Part shown: piece by piece, positions 29,979-37,030 of the stretch
Layout of the letters: each line of letters starts with the position of its first letter
How positions within the stretch are numbered: the stretch's first letter is position 1
NCBI GenBank assembly: GCA_023129255.1
Contig: JAGMCH010000007.1
Location: forward strand, 1-43,465
Source: Dehalococcoidales bacterium
GTDB lineage: Bacteria > Chloroflexota > Dehalococcoidia > Dehalococcoidales > BS750m-G39
DNA length: 43,465 nucleotides
Reading direction: 5' to 3'
Position numbers and translations under genes: made by a program
Notes under the pieces: model-generated
What the model was told of the DNA's origin: nothing
The model's input: the letters and a program-made list of their open reading frames with translations, nothing else
Databases searched by the model: none

Positions 29979-30794
29979 ATGGGAAACGAACAAAAAATTC
30001 TACTGATAGATGACGAGCCCGATTTTGTAGAAGCTTTCTCGAGGACTTTGGAAGCTAAATCCTATCAGGTAATCACCACTAGCAGGGAACAGGTCCAGGA
30101 AAGGATGAAGGACGAGCCAGATATCGTTGTCCTGGGTACTATCACTCCGGCTGGGGAGGCATTCCGGCTGCATCAATGGCTAAAAGGGCATCCCAGATAT
30201 AAGGACATACCGCTCTTGGTGATTGATGCCCCGTATGAGGAACGAGCTATTAAGGGATGGAGGAGGGAGGAGGGCATGCAGCTCGAGGCGGAGGGCTATG
30301 TAAGCAAGCCAATTGAGCCAGCTGCCCTGGCGCCCCGAATCCAAAGCCTGCTGGAAGGAGCGATTAGGACGATAAAAGTGCTGGTAACAGATGACCATAC
30401 TATGGTCAGGGATGGAATATGTGCTGTTCTCACATTGCAAAAGGACATGGATGTGGTAGGCGAGGCTGTTAACGGGCAAGACGCGATTGAGAAGGTGCTA
30501 CGGCTTTCGCCGAACGTGGTGTTGATGGACATAGTCATGCCAGTGATGAGCGGGCTAGAAGCGACAAAACGGATAACCAAGGAATGCCCTCAGACAAAGG
30601 TTTTGATTTTGACACAATATGACGAGGAAGAGAATATGTTTGTTGCCAAGCAGGCGGGAGCATATGGCTTTATTCCGAAGAGGGCCGCCAGCTCGGATCT
30701 CATAAATGGCATAAGGGCTGTAGGCGCAGGAAGATACTTCCCTCCGGCTTTTGCCTATGTGTCTGCCAACTGGCCGGAAGGGGAGACGCGTTGA
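29979..30794 (+). CDS. Tandem receiver-domain protein without output domain
   Basis: The 271-residue protein has two receiver domains. The first (about 5-125) keeps the acidic pair LIDDEPD and a terminal VSKP lysine, but its phospho-acceptor site reads VVLGTI with Gly53 instead of Asp, so it should be unphosphorylatable. The second (about 132-260) is complete: VTDDH, Asp184 in VVLMDIVMP, TQY, IPKRA. It closely resembles the receiver of the NarL-type regulator at 25.4 kb (TDDHTMVRDGI, VMSGLEATKRI). No DNA-binding domain follows. It may act as a phosphate sink or modulator for the same kinase. A good AAAGGAGGAAAG site precedes the ATG. Confidence 0.85.
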   Translation: MGNEQKILLIDDEPDFVEAFSRTLEAKSYQVITTSREQVQERMKDEPDIVVLGTITPAGEAFRLHQWLKGHPRYKDIPLLVIDAPYEERAIKGWRREEGMQLEAEGYVSKPIEPAALAPRIQSLLEGAIRTIKVLVTDDHTMVRDGICAVLTLQKDMDVVGEAVNGQDAIEKVLRLSPNVVLMDIVMPVMSGLEATKRITKECPQTKVLILTQYDEEENMFVAKQAGAYGFIPKRAASSDLINGIRAVGAGRYFPPAFAYVSANWPEGETR

Positions 30795-31224
30795 GTTTGC
30801 TGCTAGCTTTTTCTAGGCAGTGAACTGGGAATGCTTGAAATCTCCAGCGTAACACTCAGGGAATTCACAATGTGTCTTCTACGTTCTGGCTTGATAGACA
30901 AAAAGGAAAGCTAAATTAAAGTACCTCGGTCTCGTCCACATAGCCAACGGTAGGTCAGCGCCTAAGCCATTGCGGTCTCTACTTGTCTTTGTATTATAGG
31001 CAGGATATGGCTCTCCGGCTAACATTTGTTCAGAATGTTCTTACAGGTGGTGTTGGAACATGTCATTTCCAATAGTGAGCAGTGGAAGGACTATCGAGAT
31101 GGTAAAGGCTTAGAGGTAGCCCGCCTAGCTTTGGACGTGGTAAGACACAGAGGCACCTGTTGAACAAAAGGGTGGGTTGTGCAATACAAGGGAATGCGAC
31201 GGTTTGACCATTTGTGATATGCGA
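30795..31224. other. Intergenic stretch with no convincing gene
   Basis: About 430 bases lie between the tandem receiver gene and the methyltransferase promoter. The only open frame of note is a 42-codon ATG ORF at 31035-31163 (MFLQVVLEHVISNSEQWKDYR...). It has no clear ribosome-binding site and no family I recognise, and may be a remnant. No strong hairpin terminator was seen right after 30794. Confidence 0.3.
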
Positions 31225-31253
31225 TTGCCGTATTGTTGCGGTCTCGCTATAAT
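31225..31253 (+). promoter_or_regulatory. Sigma70 promoter of the methyltransferase gene
   Basis: TTGCCG (31225-31230) and a perfect TATAAT (31248-31253) are 17 bp apart, 35 bases before the ATG at 31289. An ATAAGGAAG ribosome-binding site lies between. Confidence 0.7.
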
Positions 31254-31288
31254 GGCAATAAGAAACCTAAGATAAGGAAGTCAATGCA

Positions 31289-31930
31289 ATGGAAACCTGG
31301 CAGTGGGTCTTGACCTGGGTCGTAGCACTGCTGGTAGTAGCAATCATTCCCTACCTAATTCTGAAATACGCATGTCGTAAGCCGATGTCCAATGTCTGGA
31401 ATTATCTCTTCTGCATTTTCTTCTTTTGGCTGTGGATATTCGCCATATATGAGACTCCTAGGAAGCGAAGGGAGAGGCTAAAGAAAGCAGGGGTTAAAGA
31501 GGGGCAGGTAATTGTGGATCTTGGGTGTGGTCCGGGCCGCTTCACGACTCTCGCCGCAAAGATAGTGGGGCCAGAAGGCAAAGTATATGCCTTAGATATT
31601 CATCCCTTACACACAGCCATTGTTAGGGCCAGGATAGGAATAGGAGGCCCCAAAAACGTGAGTGTCATGCATGCAGATTGTTGTGCAACGCGGTTACCGG
31701 ACAAAGCGATAGACCTTATCTTCATAAACGACGCCTTCCACGAGTTTGCCGATAAAGTTGGCTGCCTGAAGGAGGTAGCAAGGATTCTGAAAGCAGATGG
31801 GATTCTAGCCATAGACGAGCATGAAATGAAAGAGAGCAAATTCTTGGGTATCGTTGAGGGGGCCAACCTCTTCACCCTTGTCGAGAAAGAAAAGAGGCTT
31901 TATAAGTTCAGACCACTCAGTGAAGGCTAA
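31289..31930 (+). CDS. Membrane-anchored class I SAM-dependent methyltransferase
   Basis: The 213-residue protein starts with two hydrophobic segments (about 5-26 and 38-54), then a basic linker RKRRERLKK, then a Rossmann methyltransferase domain. Motif I is VIVDLGCGPGRFTTLAAKIVG, followed by VYALDIHPLH, LPDKAIDLIFINDAFHEF (motif IV region) and EVARILKADGILAIDEH. It resembles UbiE/MenG-type or general Methyltransf_11/25 enzymes. The membrane anchor suggests a lipid or quinone-like substrate. It has its own promoter and a terminator at 31969-32002. Confidence 0.82.
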   Translation: METWQWVLTWVVALLVVAIIPYLILKYACRKPMSNVWNYLFCIFFFWLWIFAIYETPRKRRERLKKAGVKEGQVIVDLGCGPGRFTTLAAKIVGPEGKVYALDIHPLHTAIVRARIGIGGPKNVSVMHADCCATRLPDKAIDLIFINDAFHEFADKVGCLKEVARILKADGILAIDEHEMKESKFLGIVEGANLFTLVEKEKRLYKFRPLSEG

Positions 31931-31968
31931 CAATAGCTTGATTTGTGCAACCCCATACACGAAAAAAG

Positions 31969-32002
31969 AGAGGCTCTCCCACTGATACTTGGGAGAGCCT
32001 CT
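31969..32002. terminator. Bidirectional terminator hairpin
   Basis: A perfect 13-bp stem AGAGGCTCTCCCA (31969-31981) / TGGGAGAGCCTCT (31990-32002) has an 8-base loop. On the minus strand it is followed by CTTTTTTCG, a strong terminator for the convergent 93-residue gene. On plus the tail is weak, but the stem may still stop the methyltransferase transcript. Confidence 0.75.
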
Positions 32003-32069
32003 ACTTCACAACGAGAGACGCTCTGTAGTCAAAATCTGAGCGCTTTTTCAGGATGGTCAATGGTTTGCT

Positions 32070-32125
32070 TGGTAGTCTCCTTTAAGGGAGAGGGGGACAC
32101 CCGGGGTGGGGTTGATAAACAATTT
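32070..32125. repeat. Degenerate copy of the intergenic GC-rich repeat
   Basis: AAGGGAGAGGGGGACACCC...GGTGGGGTTGATAAA resembles AAGGGGAAGGGGGATAAAGG...GATGGGGTTAATAAA at 7241-7275. It indicates the same short dispersed repeat inside the element and in the core region. Similarity is by eye only. Confidence 0.4.
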
Positions 32126-32127
32126 TA

Positions 32128-32409
32128 TCAAGAAGGCCGTTTTGCCTCTCGAGCATAGTAACGCTCGTAGGCTCTGCCCATGGTAAATAAATTCAGTGTG
32201 AGCACCATATTGGCTTCTTTTTTGTCTTCCTCTGACCACTTTGCTACCTTGGCCAATATCCGAAACTGCTCCAGGAGCCAGCGCCGCTCTTCCTCCGATG
32301 GCGGCTCAATGGACTTGGTTTTCTTAAAGAACTCAAGGGTTCGCACTCGGTCCGTTGTCTCTGCCTTCTTTAGTATCTCCTCTAGCTGCCGTCTCAGCTT
32401 GTCATCCAT
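32128..32409 (-). CDS. Small charged helical protein of unknown function
   Basis: The 93-residue product (MDDKLRRQLEEILKKAETTDRVRTLEFF...AYERYYAREAKRPS) is rich in Lys, Glu and Arg and predicted helical throughout. No family is recognised. A GGAGGTG site 7 bases before the ATG and a strong terminator downstream support it as a real gene. It lies next to the integrase, so a role in element maintenance or regulation is possible but unproved. Confidence 0.6.
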   Translation of the reverse strand: MDDKLRRQLEEILKKAETTDRVRTLEFFKKTKSIEPPSEEERRWLLEQFRILAKVAKWSEEDKKEANMVLTLNLFTMGRAYERYYAREAKRPS

Positions 32410-32503
32410 AATTACACCTCCTACTAATATAAGCGATTTAGATGTGCGAAATCTCTACATCAAATTGGCGATTTTTGCTCGGGGAGTGAAAAAGACAAAA
32501 AAG

Positions 32504-32532
32504 GGGGTCGGGGGATTCGAACCCCCGACCCC
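32504..32532 (-). other. tRNA T-arm-like hairpin, possible tRNA/attachment-site remnant
   Basis: A perfect 11-bp stem GGGGTCGGGGG / CCCCCGACCCC encloses the loop which on the minus strand is TTCGAAT, the T-loop consensus. On the minus strand it continues as a 3' acceptor-like GACCCCC then TT. A matching AGGGGTC occurs only 57 bases upstream, too short for a full tRNA. It lies directly before the truncated integrase frame. It may be the end of a second tRNA used by an earlier integration. Confidence 0.5.
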
Positions 32533-32562
32533 AGTATGTTACCTGTAGTATATGACCCCTAG

Positions 32563-33354
32563 TATATTATTAGAAGTCAAAGAGTGCTATCTCAAAGCCT
32601 GAAGTATGCCGTTCGGCAGGGTATCCTGGGACGCAACGTTTGCGAGCTGGTAACTTCGCCATCTTCACGCAAGAAGGCTATGCGCACGCTGACACCTGGT
32701 GAGGTCGAGGTCCTGCTGGAAAATGTATCAAGCAATCAATTCTATCCCGTCGTTTACACTGCGGTGAGTACCGGACTACGCCAAGCCGAACTCCTCGGGC
32801 TGAGGTGGCGTGACCTGGATCTAGACCTAATGAGTATCTCGGTTAGCCAGACCCTGTATAAGCGACGTGGCGTCTGCACGTTCAAGAGCCCAAAGACTAG
32901 TGGCTCCAGTCGCAGGGTCGCTATGACGCCTAAGCTGGCGTTATTCCTCAAAGGATATAGGGCGGAGCGGGAGTCTCTTTATTGGCAGCTGGGTGTGCCT
33001 CTCACTCTCGACGACCTTGTATTCGCCAATCACGATGGGAAGCCGATTGACCCTAGCGTGTTGACCCACAATTTTGGTAGAATATCAAAGCTTGCAGGAT
33101 TGGGAAGGGTTCGATTTCACGATTTGAGGCATACCTTCGCCAGTCTCGCTCTCCTTCGTGGTGCGAAGCCGAAGGTTATCAGTGAGGCGTTAGGCCATGC
33201 GAGCGTTGCCTTTACTATGGATACCTATTCCCATATAATATCTGGTATGCAGGAGGATATGATGGCGTTACTCGACGAGGTGCTGCCGTCAGGGGTGCCT
33301 CAAACGTCAAAGGAACGTCAAAACGTGGGGGTTCACGATAGCAAGCCAGCGTAG
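32563..33354 (+). CDS. Tyrosine recombinase (phage-type integrase), N-terminally truncated
   Basis: The catalytic domain is complete: Arg66 (TGLRQAELLGLRWRDLDL), a Lys in the beta-hairpin (FKSPKTSGSSRR), H179-x-x-R182 (FHDLRHTFAS), His205 (LGHAS) and nucleophile Tyr215 (MDTYSHI), numbered from the GTG at 32584. The N-terminal arm- and core-binding domain is mostly absent. The frame opens at 32563 after a stop and begins with the last helix LSQSLKYAVRQGILGRNVC. It was probably cut at the tRNA-like hairpin just upstream. The stop codon is the TAG inside tRNA-Thr, so the C-terminal KPA is encoded by the attachment site. Activity is doubtful. Confidence 0.85.
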   Translation, partial: YIIRSQRVLSQSLKYAVRQGILGRNVCELVTSPSSRKKAMRTLTPGEVEVLLENVSSNQFYPVVYTAVSTGLRQAELLGLRWRDLDLDLMSISVSQTLYKRRGVCTFKSPKTSGSSRRVAMTPKLALFLKGYRAERESLYWQLGVPLTLDDLVFANHDGKPIDPSVLTHNFGRISKLAGLGRVRFHDLRHTFASLALLRGAKPKVISEALGHASVAFTMDTYSHIISGMQEDMMALLDEVLPSGVPQTSKERQNVGVHDSKPA

Positions 33355-33378
33355 CTCAGGGGTAGAGCAGCGGTTTCG
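33343..33378 (+). repeat. Right attachment repeat
   Basis: These bases are identical to 16907-16942. They contain the integrase stop codon and the tRNA-Thr 5' half up to the anticodon loop. Confidence 0.9.
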
Positions 33379-33415
33379 TAAACCGCCGGTCGTCAGTTCG
33401 AATCTGACCGCTGGC
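33345..33415 (+). tRNA. tRNA-Thr (anticodon CGT)
   Basis: The 71-base cloverleaf has acceptor GCCAGCG/CGCTGGC, D-arm GCTC/GAGC, anticodon stem GCGGT/ACCGC with loop TTCGTAA (anticodon CGT, reading ACG), variable loop CGGTC, and T-arm GTCAG-TTCGAAT-CTGAC. All stems pair perfectly; CCA is not encoded. The 5' half is a copy carried by the integrative element and the 3' half is the original chromosomal part. No separate promoter is visible, so expression may depend on integrase transcription. Confidence 0.96.
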
Positions 33416-33451
33416 TGTATCTATTTGGGGATAGGCGCTTATGAAGAGCAA

Positions 33452-33943
33452 TTATAGGTCGTTAGTCAATTTATCCAGCCCCAGCTCCTGTTGCAGTATA
33501 TCATCAGTCTCGCTGGTATCTTTGCCCCACAGGTGGGCAGCATCTCTCAGTTCAGCCTTACCGCCAGACAGCAACAGGTAAACGGGTTTGGGCGAGATGC
33601 CCGAAATAAAAACGCCGTTATAGCCAGCCCATTTTAACTCAGAACCCCAGAAGCCGCCCGAATTTGAATCCGCCCACGCCCCGGTTAGCGGAGACTTGGT
33701 GACCACGGTAAACCGTCCGCTCCCCGGTGTTGTCGTGCCAGTTAGTGGCCCGGTAACGAAACCGAGCACATTTTCTGGCCCCAGCGGGTCTGCCTTGGGC
33801 TTCATACGTTCATAGAGGACTCTGACCCCCAGCCCGGTTCCCCCAATAAAATCACGGTAAATATTCTCCGGGGGCGTTTCTTTCTTGATTACACCTGTCG
33901 TCAGGTCAACAAATAATATCTTTCCCGTGTAACCACCCGGCAT
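33452..33943 (-). pseudogene. N-terminal fragment of an aldehyde ferredoxin oxidoreductase
   Basis: The 163 residues match the first domain of tungsten-pterin aldehyde:ferredoxin oxidoreductases: MPGGYTGKILFVDLTTGVIKKE, DFIGGTGLGVRVLYE, VLGFVTGPLTGTTTPGSGRFTVVTKSPLTGAWADSNSGGFWGSELKWAGYNGVFISG. Family members are about 600 residues and carry [4Fe-4S] cysteines after residue 280; these are missing. The frame ends 36 bases from the tRNA-Thr, so the 3' part was probably lost in a rearrangement at the tRNA. It is unlikely to be functional. Confidence 0.85.
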
Positions 33944-34042
33944 TGTGCTTGCCTCCCTTAATATAAATCAAAGCTGGCCTAATTATGCCAGAATCGCCAA
34001 GCCGTGTAAATCGTCAGCAGAAATGGGTTCAATAAATCGTGG

Positions 34043-34071
34043 TTGACTCCATTTAATGCCAATGGTAATAT
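34043..34071 (+). promoter_or_regulatory. Sigma70 promoter of the URO-D-like gene
   Basis: TTGACT (34043-34048) and TAATAT (34066-34071) are 17 bp apart, 30 bases before the ATG at 34102. A CGGAGG ribosome-binding site lies between. Confidence 0.7.
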
Positions 34072-34101
34072 ACTCCCACATAGACTGCGGAGGTAATAAA
34101 A

Positions 34102-35439
34102 ATGGAAAAGAAATGGGAAGAGTTAACGCCGGATGAAAAGCAGGAGGCGCTTTTTCAGAAGTGTCTTTCGACAGAGGGCATAGAGTTTGCCAGCCCCCAG
34201 GCTGAGAAAGCGTACAAGGAGAGAGCAACCAGACTAAAAGATGCTATTCAGCTAAAGAAATTGCCAGATAGGGTGCCGGTGCTACCCGTTATCAACTTTT
34301 TCCCCGCTTTCTATGCCGGTCTAACCCCTCAAGAAGTGATGTATGACTACGACAAATGCTGCATGGTATTTAAGAAATTCATCCTGGACTTTGCGCCGGA
34401 TGTTAACGTTGGAGCCGGTATCCCTGGTTCGGGAAGGGTCTTTGATATTCTTGACTACAAGCTATATTCCTGGCCCGGCCATGGGGTCTCGCCTCAACAC
34501 CCGTACCAGTGCCGTGAAGGCGAATACATGACGGCGGATGAATATGACGCCTTGATTCAAGACCCGTCTTATTTCTTCACCAGCACCTACTTCCCGCGTA
34601 TATTCGGCAAGCTGGAAGCCTTCAAGATGCTGCCCAATCTGTCCACCACGCAGGAATTACCGTTCGTCGGTCCCAATGTTATTCCCTTCGGCCTGCCCCC
34701 TGTCCAGGAAGCCTACAAGACCCTCTTTGAAGCCGGCGCTGAGGCCCTGAAATGGGCGGAGGCTGTCGGCGCCTTCGGTAAGGAGATGACCGAGCTCGGG
34801 TTTCCCAGCTTGTTCGGCGGCTTTAGCAAGGTACCTTTTGACGTAATTGGCGATACCCTCAGGGGAACCAGGGGGATAATGGTGGATATATACCGCCAGC
34901 CCGATAAGCTCCTTGAGGCCTTGGATGCCATAACACCGATGATGATTAATATGGGGATTTCGGCGGTAAAAATGAGCGGAAGTCCTGGGGTAATGATACC
35001 CCTGCATAAAGGGGCTGACGGCTTCCTCTCCGATGAGCAGTTTAAGACCTTCTACTGGCCCTACTTTAAGAAGCTCCTCATGGGCTTAATTGATGAGGGC
35101 TGCGTGCCGTTTTCTTTTGTTGAGGGAGGCTATAACACGCGTCTGGAAATTATCCGGGACATACCTAAGGGTAAGACATTATGGAGTTTTGACCAGACAG
35201 ATATGACTAAAGCCAAGGAAATACTGGGCGGTGTTGCCTGCATCGGTGGCAATGTACCCACCGATTTGCTTAGCGTAGGCACACCCCAGGATGTGAAAGA
35301 CTACGCCAAGAAACTCATTGATACTGCCGGCAAGGGCGGTGGTTATATCATGGCCAACGGGGCGGCACTTGATGAGGCCAAGCCGGAAAATCTCAAGGCC
35401 ATGATTGACTTCACCAAGGAGTACGGCGTATACAAATAG
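34102..35439 (+). CDS. URO-D-like (uroporphyrinogen decarboxylase/corrinoid methyltransferase superfamily) protein
   Basis: The 445-residue protein has the URO-D/MtbA TIM-barrel pattern: DRVPVLPVINFFPAFYAGLTPQEVMYDYDK near 55-85, FTSTYFPRIFGKLEAF, and C-terminal CIGGNVPTDLLSVGTPQDVKDYAKKLI...PENLKAMIDFTKEYG. Methyl-corrinoid:CoM-type members bind zinc through H-x-C and a later Cys. Here these positions read VEGGYN and NGAAL, so zinc ligands are absent. It is longer than HemE (about 350). A role in transfer or demethylation of a methoxylated or other one-carbon substrate is only a guess. It converges on the FAD-oxidase operon. Confidence 0.8.
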   Translation: MEKKWEELTPDEKQEALFQKCLSTEGIEFASPQAEKAYKERATRLKDAIQLKKLPDRVPVLPVINFFPAFYAGLTPQEVMYDYDKCCMVFKKFILDFAPDVNVGAGIPGSGRVFDILDYKLYSWPGHGVSPQHPYQCREGEYMTADEYDALIQDPSYFFTSTYFPRIFGKLEAFKMLPNLSTTQELPFVGPNVIPFGLPPVQEAYKTLFEAGAEALKWAEAVGAFGKEMTELGFPSLFGGFSKVPFDVIGDTLRGTRGIMVDIYRQPDKLLEALDAITPMMINMGISAVKMSGSPGVMIPLHKGADGFLSDEQFKTFYWPYFKKLLMGLIDEGCVPFSFVEGGYNTRLEIIRDIPKGKTLWSFDQTDMTKAKEILGGVACIGGNVPTDLLSVGTPQDVKDYAKKLIDTAGKGGGYIMANGAALDEAKPENLKAMIDFTKEYGVYK

Positions 35440-35452
35440 AAATAGTATAGCT

Positions 35453-37015
35453 TCAGGATACTCCCTGTTGCTGCTTGCCCTTTATATAGCCCGAAGAGTC
35501 TGATACTTCATTGGGGTCGAACGCCTGCTTCAATCTCCTCTGCCACACATTGTAATTAGATGCATGTGGCCCAAACATGTCGTGCATATCCGGTGCCATA
35601 CCCGACAGGCTATGTGGCACGCCGTAGCGGTTATCTATCGCCATTTTCATGGCCGCTTCGGAAAAGCCCATTATGGCGTCTATTGATTCTGGGGTCTGGC
35701 GGAACTGAATGAGTATTTCGGCATGTCCCAGGTGTCCGTGTTCATGCGGCCAGGTCAGATAGTATCCGTCGTCATCCCGCAGTATGCCCTTCTTTATCAA
35801 GTCTTTCTTCAGTTTGGACACCGCCTCCATGTAAGCGACTTCTTCGCCGTAGGGGTGAGTACCTCCCAGAGCGGCACTGAAGGCGCCACCAGCCCGGAAG
35901 CACTCTCTGATAGAAGCCGTAATCCTGATACTGCGCCATATCAGGGCCCCGGCGATTTTGGGGTCCTCCACTGGTTTCAGGGACTCCCCCTTGGTCTCCC
36001 TGATGATTTGCTCCAGCACCTGCTTTTTATATTCAAAGTCCTGCGGAGAGTTACCCATCAGTATCACCTGGAATCCCGGCCCCTGTATCAGCTTGCGGAA
36101 CTGCTCGAAGTAGGCATAGTCCTCATCGTTGCTGGTGCCCATATTTGAAGCCAGCATGGCGATGTTAAAGCCCATCACCTCGAAGGCGATTTCGCTCTCT
36201 CCGATGCGGCGCTGAGCCTCAACCATCTCTTTGGCTGAGGGGAACGAGTAGTAGCGGTAGAAGAAGTTAGGCGGTATCTCGCTGGGGGCATATTGTGGCG
36301 ATACCCCCTCGATGGGGAAAATGGGTGGCCCCGCCCAGTGATAGATCTTGGTCGCCGCTTTGGTAAAGACTCCTATACCCCCGCAGGGAGCAGCATGTCC
36401 CACGGTTATACCCCTTAGAGACGGTCCCGGCCCATCCCCACAGAACCACTCACCCAGCGAGCCTAATGAGCCCAGCTTAACTATCTCTCCTTCGGGGGTT
36501 ACCCATTCCACAGCCAGGATATTGCGCTCGCGGAGACTTGTGCTCTCGCCCATGTGTCCGCCGCCGTAGTGAGCGGCATAGGGGTGCGCTGAGCAGTTAC
36601 CGCCGGCGCCGATGATGTTGCAGTTTAAGCCTCTTTTCATTAACTCAGCCTGCAACTGGACGCTGATGACATAAGGTTCAACCACGGCGTACATATTTTT
36701 CTCGTTTATCTCTATAATGCGGTCCATCCTTCTTAAGTCCATTTTGATCACCTCGGGACCGCCGGGATTGCTCATGCTTCCCCAACCGGTACTGGATGCC
36801 TTGAACTGTATACCGTACTTGTTGCAGAGCCTGACTATTGCCTGCACCTCGGCGGTGTCTTTGGGGAGGGTGATAGCGGCAAACCTCTGGCCGAACGTTT
36901 CCGTTTGCGGGCCCCAGCGGTAAGAATAGGAGTCCAGTATGGCTGGGTCGTCGGAAATATTGTCTGGCCCCACCACATCTTCAAACGCTCGGTAAATATC
37001 CTTGTCTAAAGCCAT
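35453..37015 (-). CDS. FAD-linked oxidase, VAO/PCMH-type (second oxidase of the cluster)
   Basis: The 520-residue flavoprotein has the vanillyl-alcohol oxidase/p-cresol methylhydroxylase layout: an FAD-binding segment FAAITLPKDTAEVQAIVRLCNKYGIQFKASSTGWGS at about 45-80, NMYAVVEPYV, and a C-terminal HASNYNVWQRRLKQAFDPNEVSD as in the family. Relatives oxidise phenolic, hydroxy-acid or glycolate-type substrates and pass electrons to a partner. An adjacent two-CCG Fe-S protein and a second oxidase suggest a membrane-free complex like GlcDEF. The gene is last of the operon, 15 bases after the Fe-S gene. Substrate unknown. Confidence 0.82.
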   Translation of the reverse strand: MALDKDIYRAFEDVVGPDNISDDPAILDSYSYRWGPQTETFGQRFAAITLPKDTAEVQAIVRLCNKYGIQFKASSTGWGSMSNPGGPEVIKMDLRRMDRIIEINEKNMYAVVEPYVISVQLQAELMKRGLNCNIIGAGGNCSAHPYAAHYGGGHMGESTSLRERNILAVEWVTPEGEIVKLGSLGSLGEWFCGDGPGPSLRGITVGHAAPCGGIGVFTKAATKIYHWAGPPIFPIEGVSPQYAPSEIPPNFFYRYYSFPSAKEMVEAQRRIGESEIAFEVMGFNIAMLASNMGTSNDEDYAYFEQFRKLIQGPGFQVILMGNSPQDFEYKKQVLEQIIRETKGESLKPVEDPKIAGALIWRSIRITASIRECFRAGGAFSAALGGTHPYGEEVAYMEAVSKLKKDLIKKGILRDDDGYYLTWPHEHGHLGHAEILIQFRQTPESIDAIMGFSEAAMKMAIDNRYGVPHSLSGMAPDMHDMFGPHASNYNVWQRRLKQAFDPNEVSDSSGYIKGKQQQGVS

Positions 37016-37030
37016 AACTTTTGACCTCCT

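Larger units (their letters stand above)
16907..33378. mobile_element. Integrative element of about 16.4 kb in tRNA-Thr(CGT)
   Basis: The element is bounded by 36-bp direct repeats made of the tRNA 5' half. A tyrosine recombinase gene lies at the right end and its stop codon falls inside the repeat, the usual layout for a tRNA-targeting element. Cargo is metabolic and regulatory: permease-racemase-peptidase-DUF917 operon, nitroreductase, two-component system, and a methylene-THF reductase module. No replication, conjugation or phage genes are visible, so it looks like a genomic island, possibly mobilised in trans. The truncated integrase and two pseudogenes suggest that it is decaying. Confidence 0.8.

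Noticed and set aside
31035-31163. 42-codon ORF in the gap before the methyltransferase
   Set aside because: No ribosome-binding site, promoter or family similarity could be seen, so it is mentioned only within the intergenic entry.
32180-32548. 122-residue plus-strand ORF ending GVGGFEPPTPVCYL
   Set aside because: It is antisense to the 93-residue gene with a proper ribosome-binding site, and its end is the translated T-arm-like hairpin, a well-known source of spurious ORFs.
32503-32559. A complete tRNA on the minus strand around the T-arm-like hairpin
   Set aside because: The matching acceptor strands are only 57 bases apart and no D-arm or anticodon arm can be drawn.
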